Shown here: one piece after another, positions 25,207 to 34,233 of the stretch
How positions within the stretch are numbered: the first letter of the stretch is position 1
How the letters are laid out: every line of letters starts with the position of its first letter
Source: Lentzea cavernae
Lineage (GTDB): Bacteria > Actinomycetota > Actinomycetes > Mycobacteriales > Pseudonocardiaceae
Assembly: GCF_014653695.1 (NCBI RefSeq)
Contig: NZ_BNAR01000002.1
Coordinates: 248,001-312,000 of the forward strand
Length of the DNA stretch: 64,000 nt
Direction of reading: 5' to 3'
The notes under the pieces: model-generated
What the model saw: only the letters and a program-made list of their open reading frames with translations
Database searches by the model: none
Told to the model about the DNA's origin: nothing
Program-made: the position numbers and the translations under genes

Positions 25207-25944
25207 TCAGCCGAAGCGTTCCGTGCGGACGCGGCGGGGGTCGTGGCCGAGCGCCACGAAGATGTCGGACACCGTCTCGACGAACCCGGTCGGTCCGCAG
25301 ACGAAGACGTTCGGGGCGAAGTCGGCGGGCCACGCGTGGGTGTTGAGGGTGGCGAGGCCCAGGCGGCCCGGCGGCGGTGCGCCCTCCGGGGACCGGCGGG
25401 TGTGGACGAGGTGCACGTCGAGGCCGTTGTCCTCGCGGGCGCGGCGGCGCAGCTCGTCGGCGTAGTAGACGTCCTCGGGAGTGCGCACCGAGTAGATCAG
25501 GCGGAACGGCACCCGGCTGCCCTCGGCGGCCCGTGTGCGGATCATCGCCATCAGCGGCGCGATGCCCGAGCCGCCGGCCACGAGGGTCACCGGTGCCTGG
25601 TCGGTGGCGCGCCAGACGAACCAGCCGCCGACGGGGCCTCGCAGCTCGACCTGGTCGCCCGGGGACAGCACGTCGCACAGGTACGGCGACACCTCGCCGT
25701 CGGCGACCCGTTGCACGCTCAGCTCGAACCGCTCCCCGTCCGGTGCGGAGGAGATCGAGTAGCTGCGCTGCACCGAGTAGCCGTCCTCGGCGGTGAGGCG
25801 GACGTCGACGTGCTGTCCCGGTAGGTGGCCGGGCCAGCCGGGCACGTCGAACACGAGGCTCCGCGCGCTGCCGGTGATGTCGGTGACCTCGGCCAGTTCG
25901 GCGACCCGCCAGGTCAGTCGCCCTGATACCGCTGCTCGCGCCAT
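25207..25944 (-). CDS. FAD/NAD-binding ferredoxin reductase-like oxidoreductase
   Basis: A 245-residue flavoprotein. The FAD-binding beta barrel has the RSYSISSAP motif and HLPGQHVDVRL; the NAD-binding domain has VTLVAGGSGIAPLMAMIR and NVFVCGPTGFVETVSD, and the C-terminal end is RRVRTERFG. No [2Fe-2S] domain is attached, so it needs a separate electron acceptor, most likely the adjacent molybdopterin oxidoreductase whose gene overlaps by 31 nt. The ATG at 25944 gives the normal N-terminus for the family. Confidence 0.9.
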   Translation of the reverse strand: MARAAVSGRLTWRVAELAEVTDITGSARSLVFDVPGWPGHLPGQHVDVRLTAEDGYSVQRSYSISSAPDGERFELSVQRVADGEVSPYLCDVLSPGDQVELRGPVGGWFVWRATDQAPVTLVAGGSGIAPLMAMIRTRAAEGSRVPFRLIYSVRTPEDVYYADELRRRAREDNGLDVHLVHTRRSPEGAPPPGRLGLATLNTHAWPADFAPNVFVCGPTGFVETVSDIFVALGHDPRRVRTERFG

Positions 25945-26513
25945 GGGTCTCCGTAGTCGTGGTAGCCCGCGCTTTCCCAGAAGCCGGGTTCGTCCTCGAG
26001 CAGCAACTGGATCCCGCGGACCCACTTGGCCGACTTCCAGAAGTACAGGTGCGGCACCAGCAGTCGCGCCGGGCCGCCGTGCTCGGGCGTGAGCTCCTCG
26101 CCGTCGTAGCGGTAGGCGATCCACGCCTGGCCGTCGATCAGGTCCTCGAGCGGCAGGTTCGTGGTGTAGCCGCCGTAGGACTGCACGAGCGCGTAGTCGG
26201 CGGCCGTCTCGACGTCCTCCAGCAGGACGTCGAGCGAGACGCCCTTCCAGCGGGTGCCGAGCTTCGACCACTTGGTGACGCAGTGGATGTCCGTCGTGAT
26301 CTTCTCCGCGGGCAGCTCGATCAGCTGCTGCCACGACCAGTCGTAGCGCTGACCGGCCTCGGTGTTGACCGTGAACTGCCACCGGTCGGTCGTCACGCGC
26401 GGCGTCGGGCCCGCCGTGAGGACCGGGAAGTCCTCTGCCAGGTACTGACCGGGCGGCAGCTGCACGTCCGGTGACTGGCGTCGCCCGGTGAAACCGGGAG
26501 AGACGATTGGCAT
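25914..26513 (-). CDS. Sulfite-oxidase-like molybdopterin oxidoreductase
   Basis: A 199-residue protein with the MoCo-binding oxidoreductase fold. It contains FPVLTAGPTPRV, WQFTVNTEAGQ, the Mo-ligand Cys in ITTDIHCVTKWS (C78), and TTNLPLEDLIDGQAWIAYRYDG, GPARLLVPHLYFWKSAKWVRGI. It lacks a signal peptide and the dimerisation domain of classic sulfite oxidase and resembles YedY/short actinobacterial forms. Electrons probably pass to the overlapping flavin reductase. The ATG at 26513 is preferred; another start at 26549 would add 12 residues. The substrate is unknown. It is divergent from the crotonase gene. Confidence 0.88.
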   Translation of the reverse strand: MPIVSPGFTGRRQSPDVQLPPGQYLAEDFPVLTAGPTPRVTTDRWQFTVNTEAGQRYDWSWQQLIELPAEKITTDIHCVTKWSKLGTRWKGVSLDVLLEDVETAADYALVQSYGGYTTNLPLEDLIDGQAWIAYRYDGEELTPEHGGPARLLVPHLYFWKSAKWVRGIQLLLEDEPGFWESAGYHDYGDPWREQRYQGD

Positions 26514-26568
26514 CGTGTCAGTAGACGACAGCGGCGGCCCGAGCGCCACTGATGATCACGGAGGTCAC

Positions 26569-27354
26569 ATGGACGTCACGGTCGAGGTCACCGGCACGAC
26601 GACGCTGATCCGGATGAACCGCCCGGACCGGCGCAACGCGGTCGACGGTCCGATGGCGGCCGCGTTGCTGGACGCCTTCCTGGCGTTCGAGGCGGACCCC
26701 TCGCAACGGGTGGCGGTCCTCGCGGGCGAGGGCGGGACGTTCTGCGCGGGCGCGGACCTCACGTCCGTCGGAGACCCCGCTCGCCGCAACGAGCTCGATC
26801 CGTCCGGTGGCGGCGCGGGTCCGATGGGGCCGACCCGGTTGCGGTTGAGCAAGCCCCTGATCGCGGCGGTCAGCGGGTACGCGGTGGCGGGCGGGCTGGA
26901 GCTCGCGTTGCTGGCCGACCTGCGGGTGGTGGAGAGCGACGCGGTGTTCGGGGTGTTCTGCCGGCGGTGGGGCGTGCCGTTGATCGACGGCGGCACCGTG
27001 CGGCTGCCCCGGATCGTGGGGCTGGGGCGTGCCTTGGACCTGATCCTCACCGGGCGGCCGGTGCTCGCCGACGAGGCGCTGGCGATCGGGCTGGCGAACC
27101 GGGTGGTGGAGCCCGGTCGGGCGGTGGCCGCGGCGGTGGAGCTGGCGGAGCAGATCGCGGCGTTCCCGTTCGAGTGCGTGCTGGTGAACCGGGCTTCCAC
27201 GTACGCCGGGCTGGACCTGGGGACGGCGGAGGCGTTGCGGGCGGAAGGGGCGGCGGGGGTGCCGGTCGTGGCGCGGGAAGGGGTGGCCGGCGCCGCCAGG
27301 TTCGCTGACGGCGCCGGTCGGCACGGGAGGTTCAGCGCAGGCGGTGAACGCTGA
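26569..27354 (+). CDS. Enoyl-CoA hydratase/isomerase (crotonase) family protein
   Basis: A 261-residue crotonase. N-terminal strands (TTTLIRMNRPDRRNAVDGPMAAALLDAF) are followed by oxyanion-hole segments GGTFCAGADL and IAAVSGYAVAGGLELALLADLRV, then FCRRWGVPLIDGGTVRLPRIVGLGRALDLILTGR. The usual catalytic Glu position reads as the GVPLIDGGTVRLP variant typical of many actinobacterial EchA proteins, so hydration is not certain. The ATG at 26569 has GGAGG at 26560-26564. The 3' end overlaps the convergent acylase gene by 23 nt. Confidence 0.9.
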   Translation: MDVTVEVTGTTTLIRMNRPDRRNAVDGPMAAALLDAFLAFEADPSQRVAVLAGEGGTFCAGADLTSVGDPARRNELDPSGGGAGPMGPTRLRLSKPLIAAVSGYAVAGGLELALLADLRVVESDAVFGVFCRRWGVPLIDGGTVRLPRIVGLGRALDLILTGRPVLADEALAIGLANRVVEPGRAVAAAVELAEQIAAFPFECVLVNRASTYAGLDLGTAEALRAEGAAGVPVVAREGVAGAARFADGAGRHGRFSAGGER

Positions 27355-29509
27355 GGTCGGCGTTGCGGGAGATCTCCCGTTCGGTGAACTCCCCCTTCAC
27401 CCACTGCTTCTTCGCGTACAGCCGCGCCTGGTCGGTGTGGTGCGGGGAGGCCGGGTCCGCGGACTGCCCGTAGACCAGCAGCGAGCTCATCCGCGGCCCG
27501 TTCCTCGTCAGTTCCACCGCCATCACGAAGCTGGTGCCGTGCGGGATCTCCTGCGTCTCACCCGGCCGCGGCGGGCCGGGCACCGAGATCACGTTGAAGC
27601 AGCCCTCCGGACCGCGGCACCCGTGGATCGGGACGCCCTCGTACCGCTGCACGGCGTCGAGGGGCACGTCCACCGCGACCCCGGCCGCCGCGAACGCCTG
27701 GACGGTGTCGGCGAACGCCCGCTGGACGCCGGGGTCGGCCGCGTTGACGCCGCGCGGGGTGTGGACGGGGTCGGCCGGGTCGAACGGCACCTGCCACAGC
27801 TTCGTGCCGGGACGGCCGGTCAGGGTGATGAACGAACGCCAGAAGTACGCGCCCCGGCTGGTTTCCCCGGTGTCCCCGGTGCCGGGCCAGGCGGCCAGGG
27901 CCGAGCAGGCCGCGCGGACGTCGACGGGCCGGCCGTCGCCCGCGGGCAGGGTCGGGTTGGCCCGGCACATCTCCACCACCGCGGCACGGCCCTGTTCGGC
28001 CGTGAGGTTGCGGTTGCGGAGCATCGCCGATTCCAGAGTGGACAGTGAGAAGTCGTTGGTGCCGATCATGTCCAGGCCCACGCGGGTGCGCGGCGAGCGC
28101 TCGGTGCCGACGTCGCCGACGATCGACGGGTAGCCGGTCAGCGGGGCGGCCGGGTTCGCGAGCCACGGGCTGTCGTTGAAGTTGCTGACGTGGTCGCGCC
28201 GGATCAGCGCGGGCAACCGGCTCGGGCCGAGCCTGCCCGGTGTGACGGCGTCGGGGTCGGCGCCCCAGCCGCAGTCCGACCGGCTGCCGTCGAGGACCAC
28301 CAGGCCGATCGGCACGTCGGCGGCGCAGCGGGCCCGCTGGTCGTCGGTGACGTGCGGGACGACCTGGACGTCACCGTAGTAGGCGGTGCCGGTGGAGTCC
28401 GAGGCGAGCGTGTTGACCCACGGCAGCGCCTGGTGGCGCACGAGTGCGTTGTGCAGCTCGGGAACGCTGCGGGCGCGGGCGATGGCGAGCCACTGGTCGA
28501 CGACCCGCAGGTTGCCGTGGTTGGCGTCGCGCAGCACGAACGCCGTGGTGTCCGTCCACTGCAGAGCGAGGTCGTCCTCGACCACCGGGCCGTCCGGTGT
28601 GCGGTAGAGGGTCCGCGTGGTGCCGCCGGCGGTGACCTGTTCGGCGATCATGCGGTGCGCCTTGCCGTCCACCACGTAGCTGGTCGGGTCACCGGGGACG
28701 AGCGTGAGCTTCGACAGCGTCACCGTCTGCGCCTCGGACGCGGTGTGGGTCCAGCCGAGCCGGTCGTTGTGGCCGATGTTGACCAGGGGCAGGCCGTACA
28801 GGCCCGCGCCGCTGACGTTCAGCTCACCGGGGATCGTGAGGTGGTGCTGGTAGAAGCGCCAGGTGTCGTCCCAGTCGAAGTGCGGGTTGCCCAGCACCAT
28901 CCCGGTGCCGGCCGCGGTCGACTGCCGGCCGAGCGCGATTCCGTTGCTGCCCGGTCGTTCCGCCTCCCCACGCGCGGGAGCCGTGATCGGTGCGCCGGGC
29001 GGTTGGGCGGAGACGAGCTGCTCCTGGAAGCCTTCGCCGCCGGTCAGGCCGGCGACCTGGTGCACGCGCCTCCACACGTCGATCTCGGTGATGGGCCGCG
29101 CCCACCGCTCGCAGGCCTCGGGCAGCCCGTTCTCCGCGAGGTACCGGTTGAACCCGGCCACGTACCCGCGCACGAGATCCCGTGCCTGCCTCGACACTCC
29201 GGCGAGATTCCGTTCGACCACACCGGACTGGTTGAGCCGCTGGTAGTGCAGGTCGCCGGCCACACCGTCCGGCCCGAACCACCGCGACCGCTCCGCGGCA
29301 AGGGTCACGACGATCTCCGCCATGACACAGGCGTTGTCCTCGGCGAACGCGTAGCCGAGCCCTTGCCCCACTCCGCGGTAGTCATCGGCCAGCACGTGCG
29401 GAATGCCGTACGAAGTCCGTCTGATCACCGTGCCGCCACCGGCGACAGCGGGTGGGCTCACCGACAGAACTCCTGCGACCACAAGCGACAACGCGATTAA
29501 TCGACGCAT
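27332..29509 (-). CDS. Secreted penicillin-acylase-family (Ntn) hydrolase
   Basis: A 725-residue proenzyme with a signal peptide (about 1-23), an alpha-chain segment, a linker, and an autocleavage site before S188 in RPGSNGIALGRQSTAAGTGMVLGNPHFDWDDTWRF. That serine would be the N-terminal nucleophile of the beta chain after self-processing. Typical family motifs are YGIPHVLADDYRGVGQGLGYAFAEDN and HNDRLGWTHTASEAQTVTLSKLTL. Relatives include penicillin, cephalosporin, AHL-quorum-signal and aculeacin acylases; the last group, from actinomycetes, removes fatty acyl chains from lipopeptides. Substrate is undetermined. Its ATG follows the ABC permease stop by 10 nt. Confidence 0.92.
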   Translation of the reverse strand: MRRLIALSLVVAGVLSVSPPAVAGGGTVIRRTSYGIPHVLADDYRGVGQGLGYAFAEDNACVMAEIVVTLAAERSRWFGPDGVAGDLHYQRLNQSGVVERNLAGVSRQARDLVRGYVAGFNRYLAENGLPEACERWARPITEIDVWRRVHQVAGLTGGEGFQEQLVSAQPPGAPITAPARGEAERPGSNGIALGRQSTAAGTGMVLGNPHFDWDDTWRFYQHHLTIPGELNVSGAGLYGLPLVNIGHNDRLGWTHTASEAQTVTLSKLTLVPGDPTSYVVDGKAHRMIAEQVTAGGTTRTLYRTPDGPVVEDDLALQWTDTTAFVLRDANHGNLRVVDQWLAIARARSVPELHNALVRHQALPWVNTLASDSTGTAYYGDVQVVPHVTDDQRARCAADVPIGLVVLDGSRSDCGWGADPDAVTPGRLGPSRLPALIRRDHVSNFNDSPWLANPAAPLTGYPSIVGDVGTERSPRTRVGLDMIGTNDFSLSTLESAMLRNRNLTAEQGRAAVVEMCRANPTLPAGDGRPVDVRAACSALAAWPGTGDTGETSRGAYFWRSFITLTGRPGTKLWQVPFDPADPVHTPRGVNAADPGVQRAFADTVQAFAAAGVAVDVPLDAVQRYEGVPIHGCRGPEGCFNVISVPGPPRPGETQEIPHGTSFVMAVELTRNGPRMSSLLVYGQSADPASPHHTDQARLYAKKQWVKGEFTEREISRNADLSVHRLR

Positions 29510-29519
29510 GAGAATCCCC

Positions 29520-31814
29520 CTATTCGTTGTGCAGCACGGAGGCGATGGAGAGGCGCGCCGCTCCCCTGGCCGGCACGACGGCACCCAGCACGGCGATCAC
29601 GACGCCGGTCAGGGCCAGCAGTGCGAGCAACGGCGCGTGGTAGACGTTCATGAGGATGTCGACGGCATCGGCCTGACCGGCCGCCGCCATGGCGGGCACG
29701 ACGAGTTGGTGCACGGCGATCCCGATGGGCACACCGATGAGCCCGCCCAGCACGCCCAAGGCGCCCATGGACGTCAGCAGCAGCACGGTGACCTGGCGCG
29801 GTGTCATGCCGATCGACTTGAGCATGCCGAGGTCGCGGCGGCGTTCGCGGGCGTTGAGGACGACGGTGTTGAACACGCCGAGCGCCGCCACCGCGCCCAG
29901 CACCAGCGTCAGCGTGATCGCGGCGCTGATGATGATCACAGCGGTCGACGACGAGCCGTCGCGCGGCGGCAGGACGAGCAGTCCCGGATCGGCGGACCTC
30001 ACAGCGTTGGTGAACGTGCCGTGGTCTGCGTCCGTCCGCACGAGGTACGACTCGGCACGACCGCCCGGCGCGAGAGCCTCCGCGGCGGACCAGTCGGCGA
30101 AGATCTCGTCGGCGTTGTTGGTCAGCACGACGCCGACGATCTTCAGCGGAGCCCGGTTTCCCTTGGCCTGCACGGTGATCGTGTCGCCGACCGCGAGCCC
30201 GCGCTGATTGAGGAACCTCGACGGCACCACGACCTGGCCCGGCCCGTCCGGCCAGTGCCCGGACAGCACGCGCGGCCCGAGTGCGGCGGTGTCCCCGCGG
30301 TAGAACAGGATCGCGGCCTCCTGGGTGCCGCCGGCGACCTCGGTGTCGAGCCGCGTGATGGCGAGCAGAGCCCTGGTTCCGGGCAACGCGCGCAGCATCG
30401 ACTCGTCCTGCGCGTCGGTCAGCTTCGCCTCCGGTCGCCCCAGGCCCGGTATCCCGACCTGGGGGCCGCCCGGCGGTGGACCCGCCATCAGTTCGACGCG
30501 GTCCTGGTGGCTCGGCCTGACGGCGTCGTTGTAGGCCGTCATCGACATCGTCACGCCGACGGCGAGCGTCACGGTCATGACGCCGAGCACGACCGAGGCC
30601 AGGGTCAGCGCGCTGCGACCGACGCGGGCGAACGGCATCCCGAGACCGAGGCTGACCGACCGCGGCAACCTGGTGGCGCTGAGCCGGCGCTGGACCTTGA
30701 GCGCCCGCCCGGTGTGCGTGGTGGTGCCGGCGCTGATCGCGCGTGCCGCAGGCAGCCCGCGGGCGCGCAGGGCGGGGACGAGTGCGGCCGACGCCACCAG
30801 CAGCGGCATGCCCACGGCCGCGACGAGGTTCACCCAGGGCGCGAAGCTCAGTTCGTCGACGCCGAAGCCCTCGACGGCGTCCTGCACGACCGGTTTGGTG
30901 AAGAGGTTGCCGACGAGCGTGCCGAGCGCACAGCCCAGCACCGCCGGGATCGAGACCATCACCAGGTACACGGCCATGACCTGGTTCGGGGTGAAGCCGA
31001 TCGCCTTGAGCATCCCGATGTGCCGCAGCCCGGCGACGACCGCGCCGCTCACGACGTTGGCGACGATCAGGACCGCGACGGCCAGGCCGAGGACGCCGAA
31101 GATCATGAGGAACGGGATGAACACGCCGAGTTCGGACGTGGCCTTGTCCATGACGGTGAGGTGCGACAGCGTGCCGAGCAGCGCGTCCTGCGGCAGGGTC
31201 GCGGTGAAGGCCGCCACCCCGGCGGCGGTGGCGGAGTCGTCGAACCGGTAGAGCATCTGAACCGCGTTCGGTTTCAGCGCGGTCACCTGCTCGGGCGTGA
31301 CCCAGGCGTCGGCGGTCCCCGTGATCGAACGGGCGAAGCCGACGACCTCCAGCGCGGGAAGTCCGGGGACCTCCAGCCGGAAGCCGAGGTCGATCATGCC
31401 GCCCGAACCCGGTGCCCGGTTCAGCACGACCTCGCCGGGACCGGTGGCCCACCTGCCCTTCCAGACCGCCAGGCGATCGACCTCGCCACCGGGGTCGGCC
31501 CGCCCGGCGACGGTGAGCGCGCCCAGGAAGACGTTCGCGGCCGAGGTGTCCACGCCGGCCTGCCGGAACGGTCCCGCGGTGGCCCGTGCCGCCGGGGTCG
31601 TGAAGCCGGTCGGCTTCTCCGGGTCGAACTCGGCGGACAGGTGCGCGCCCTGTTGCGCGGCGAAGGCCCGGTCGAACGGCGCGGCCGCCGCGTCCAGCAG
31701 GCCCAGCGCCATCACGAGCGTCGCGCTGGCCGCGCAGACCACGAGGCCGATGACGATCGTCTGCAGCTTCCGGCGCCGCACCGCGGCCCAGGACGCCGAC
31801 CACACCGCGGTCAT
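29520..31814 (-). CDS. ABC transporter permease, FtsX/MacB type
   Basis: A 764-residue permease with an N-terminal transmembrane helix, a long extracytoplasmic domain (about 45-230), a block of three helices (about 245-350), a second helix and extracytoplasmic domain (about 400-610), and three C-terminal helices ending ARGAARLSIASVLHNE. Repeated motifs RHIGMLKAIGFTPNQVMAVYL and RDLGMLKSIGMTPRQVTVLLL mark the two FtsX domains. This matches large actinobacterial exporters for peptides, lipids or antibiotics. It overlaps the ATPase gene by 4 nt and is divergent from a NarL-type two-component system that may regulate it. Confidence 0.93.
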   Translation of the reverse strand: MTAVWSASWAAVRRRKLQTIVIGLVVCAASATLVMALGLLDAAAAPFDRAFAAQQGAHLSAEFDPEKPTGFTTPAARATAGPFRQAGVDTSAANVFLGALTVAGRADPGGEVDRLAVWKGRWATGPGEVVLNRAPGSGGMIDLGFRLEVPGLPALEVVGFARSITGTADAWVTPEQVTALKPNAVQMLYRFDDSATAAGVAAFTATLPQDALLGTLSHLTVMDKATSELGVFIPFLMIFGVLGLAVAVLIVANVVSGAVVAGLRHIGMLKAIGFTPNQVMAVYLVMVSIPAVLGCALGTLVGNLFTKPVVQDAVEGFGVDELSFAPWVNLVAAVGMPLLVASAALVPALRARGLPAARAISAGTTTHTGRALKVQRRLSATRLPRSVSLGLGMPFARVGRSALTLASVVLGVMTVTLAVGVTMSMTAYNDAVRPSHQDRVELMAGPPPGGPQVGIPGLGRPEAKLTDAQDESMLRALPGTRALLAITRLDTEVAGGTQEAAILFYRGDTAALGPRVLSGHWPDGPGQVVVPSRFLNQRGLAVGDTITVQAKGNRAPLKIVGVVLTNNADEIFADWSAAEALAPGGRAESYLVRTDADHGTFTNAVRSADPGLLVLPPRDGSSSTAVIIISAAITLTLVLGAVAALGVFNTVVLNARERRRDLGMLKSIGMTPRQVTVLLLTSMGALGVLGGLIGVPIGIAVHQLVVPAMAAAGQADAVDILMNVYHAPLLALLALTGVVIAVLGAVVPARGAARLSIASVLHNE

Positions 31815-32512
31815 GCCCGCTCCAGGCTGTTCTCGCGGGCGATCCGGCCGTCGACGACCTCGATCAACCGGGTGGCGCAGCGGGTCGCGAGGCGTTCGTC
31901 GTGGGTGACGAGCAGCAGCGTCTGGCCGATCTGGTTGAGGTCGAGCAACAGGTCCATGACCTGCTCGCCGGACCTGCTGTCGAGCGCGCCAGTCGGTTCG
32001 TCGGCGAGCAGCAGGGCGGGGCGGTTCATCAACGCCCGCGCCACCGCGACGCGCTGCCGTTCACCACCGCTGAGCTGAGCCGGGTAGACGTTCTTGCGGC
32101 TGGAGATGCCGAGCTCGCCGAACAGCTCGAGGGCGCGCTTGCGGGCCTGCCCCGCGGTGGTGCCGGTGAGCTGGGCGGCGAGGGCGACGTTGTCGAGCGC
32201 CGAGAGGTCGTCCAGCAGGTTGAAGAACTGGAAGATCATGCCGATGCCCCGGCGGCGGAACAGCGCCAGACCGGTCTCGCTCAGCTTCCCCAGGCCGGTG
32301 CCGTGCACGACGACCTCGCCCGAGGTGGGGCGGTCGAGGCCCGCGATCATGTTGAGCAGCGTGGACTTCCCGCTGCCGGACGGTCCCATCACCGCCACGG
32401 CCTCCCCGGCGTGCACGGTGAGCGACACCCCGTCCAGCGCGACCGAGTCGCTGTACTCCTTGCGCACGTTCGTCAGTTCGACGACAGCGTCTGCGTTCTG
32501 CATGGCGGTCAT
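31811..32512 (-). CDS. ABC transporter ATP-binding protein, MacB/LolD type
   Basis: A 233-residue ATPase. Walker A is GPSGSGKST (43-51), the Q-loop is in FFNLLDDLSALDNV, the signature is QLSGGERQRVAVARAL, Walker B is PALLLADEPTGALD, and the H-loop is LLLVTHDERLATR. It energises the downstream FtsX-type permease (ATGA overlap). The first ATG at 32512 and an in-frame ATG at 32503 are both possible; the latter has better spacing to an AGGA sequence. The intergenic region to the divergent kinase carries a direct repeat. Confidence 0.95.
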   Translation of the reverse strand: MTAMQNADAVVELTNVRKEYSDSVALDGVSLTVHAGEAVAVMGPSGSGKSTLLNMIAGLDRPTSGEVVVHGTGLGKLSETGLALFRRRGIGMIFQFFNLLDDLSALDNVALAAQLTGTTAGQARKRALELFGELGISSRKNVYPAQLSGGERQRVAVARALMNRPALLLADEPTGALDSRSGEQVMDLLLDLNQIGQTLLLVTHDERLATRCATRLIEVVDGRIARENSLERA

Positions 32513-32570
32513 CCTGCTCAGCCGTGGCGGCGGAGGCGTCAGTCCGCGGAGGTAACTCAGCGGGCCGGGT

Positions 32571-32607
32571 CATCCCGGAGGTGTAGTGACTGCATCCGGG
32601 GTGTGAC
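32571..32607. promoter_or_regulatory. Tandem direct repeat between ABC exporter and two-component system
   Basis: CATCCCGGAGGTGTAGTGAC (32571-32590) and the related CATCCGGGGTGTGAC (32593-32607) lie in the divergent promoter region 22 bp apart, about two helical turns. They may be binding sites for the adjacent response regulator. Confidence 0.4.
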
Positions 32608-32641
32608 GCGCGGCTGACCTCCGTTCTGGGACAGTGACGAG

Positions 32642-33427
32642 GTGTGGGAGCTGGTGGTGGCGGTCGTCGCCTGCCTGGCCGCCGCGTACTTCGCGGTGCG
32701 GCTGGCGGCGGCGCGACGCGCGTACACCCGCGCGGTGGAGGAACGCGGCTGGCTGCTGGAGCGGGAACGGGAGACCGCCGCCCGCAGCGCCGTCGACGCC
32801 GAACGCGCGCGGATCGCGCGGGAGCTGCACGACATCGTGAGCCACAACGTCAGCGTGATGGTGGTGCAGGCCGGGGCGGCTCGCCGGGTCCTCACCACCG
32901 AGGTCTCCGATGCCACGGACGCCTTGCTGGCCGTGGAGAACGCGGGCCGCGACACGATGACCGAGCTGCGGCACATGCTCGGCCTGCTCGCGCCGTCGGC
33001 CGACAGCGACGACCTGCTGGCGCCGCAACCGGGTCTGAGCCGGCTGAGCTCCCTGGTGGACCGGATGTGCTTCGCCGGGTTGCGGGTGGAGGTGCGCGTC
33101 TCCGGTGAGCCGCGGCCGTTGCCGTCCGGTGTGGACCTGACGGCGTACCGGATCGTGCAGGAGGCGCTGACCAACGCGTTGAAGCACGGCGACGGGCGGC
33201 AGGCGGAGGTGACGGTGCGGTACGCGGACAACTACCTGCGGGTCGAGGTGCTCAACTCCGGGCCCAGCGCGTTGTCCGGCGAGGCGGTGTCCTTTCAGGA
33301 CGGACAGGGGCGGGGGCTGCTCGGCCTGCGGGAACGCGTGGCGGTGCTCGGCGGCGACCTGGACGCGCGGCGGCGGCTCGGCGGCGGGTTCCGCGTGCGC
33401 GCCAAGATCCCGGTCGAGCAGCCGTGA
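32642..33427 (+). CDS. NarL-type sensor histidine kinase, small
   Basis: A 261-residue kinase with one N-terminal membrane helix (about 3-22), a coiled coil, and HisKA_3 with ERARIARELHDIVSHNVSVMVV (H63). The HATPase_c domain has AYRIVQEALTNALKHG and GRGLLGLRERVAVLGGD. Having almost no sensor domain, it may read the state of the adjacent ABC transporter, as in BceS-like systems. The GTG at 32642 is the start, and the stop overlaps the regulator start (GTGA). Confidence 0.93.
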   Translation: MWELVVAVVACLAAAYFAVRLAAARRAYTRAVEERGWLLERERETAARSAVDAERARIARELHDIVSHNVSVMVVQAGAARRVLTTEVSDATDALLAVENAGRDTMTELRHMLGLLAPSADSDDLLAPQPGLSRLSSLVDRMCFAGLRVEVRVSGEPRPLPSGVDLTAYRIVQEALTNALKHGDGRQAEVTVRYADNYLRVEVLNSGPSALSGEAVSFQDGQGRGLLGLRERVAVLGGDLDARRRLGGGFRVRAKIPVEQP

Positions 33428-34086
33428 GCGGGCCGCGCGTGGTGATCGCGGACGACCAGGCGTTCGTGCGCATCGGGTTCCGGATGATCCTGAAGTCCGG
33501 CGGGATCGACGTCGTCGGTGAGGCGGCGGACGGGGCCGGGGCGGTGACGGCCGTGCGTGATCTTCAGCCGGACGTCGTGCTGATGGACATCCGCATGCCC
33601 GGCATGGACGGGCTGGAGGCGTGCCGGCGGATCGTGCGGGAACCGGGTGCTTGCCGGGTGCTGATGCTCACGACGTTCGACCTGGACCGGTACGTGTACG
33701 AGGCCCTCGCGGCGGGGGCGAGCGGCTTCCTGCTCAAGGACGTCACCCCGGAGCACCTGGTCGCGGCCGTGCAGCTGATCGAGACCGGTGACGCGCTGCT
33801 CGCTCCCTCGATCACCCGCCGGCTCGTGGAACGGTTCGCCTCCGGCGCGCCCGCCTCCGCGCCCGCGGTGCACCGGGACCTGACCGCGTTGACGCCGCGC
33901 GAACGCGAGGTGCTCGCACTGGTCGGGAGTGGACGGTCGAACTCCGAGATCGCCGCCCACCTCACCCTGAGCGAGGCGACGGTCAAGACCCACGTGGCCC
34001 GGATCTTCGCGAAGCTGGAGCTGCGGGACCGGGCGCAGGCCGTCGTCCTCGCCTACGAGACAGGTCTGGTCACGCCCGGCGCGTGA
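33424..34086 (+). CDS. NarL/LuxR-family response regulator
   Basis: A 220-residue regulator. The receiver has D10-D11, phosphoacceptor D55 in VVLMDIRMPGMDGLEA and lysine in GFLLKDVTPEHL; the LuxR HTH has LTPREREVLALVGSGRSNSEIAAHLTLSEATVKTHVARIF. It is coupled to the kinase by a 4-nt overlap. The ABC exporter genes on the other strand are its most likely targets, perhaps through the repeat at 32571-32607. Confidence 0.95.
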   Translation: MSGPRVVIADDQAFVRIGFRMILKSGGIDVVGEAADGAGAVTAVRDLQPDVVLMDIRMPGMDGLEACRRIVREPGACRVLMLTTFDLDRYVYEALAAGASGFLLKDVTPEHLVAAVQLIETGDALLAPSITRRLVERFASGAPASAPAVHRDLTALTPREREVLALVGSGRSNSEIAAHLTLSEATVKTHVARIFAKLELRDRAQAVVLAYETGLVTPGA

Positions 34087-34233
34087 GCTCCCCCCGCGGC
34101 GATCTCGGTCCTCGTGCGCAACCCTCGACGAGGACCGGGCACCGGTGACCGTCGAGCACCGAACTCCGTACTGGCACGGATCCGCGTCGCCTCCGCCGAG
34201 CCGAGACTCGGTTCACCACCCAAGGAGGCGACC

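Noticed and set aside
29403..32078. Long plus-strand open frame opposite the ABC permease
   Set aside because: Antisense to an FtsX-type permease and part of its ATPase; translation is His/Asp/Gly/Arg repeats without fold signatures.
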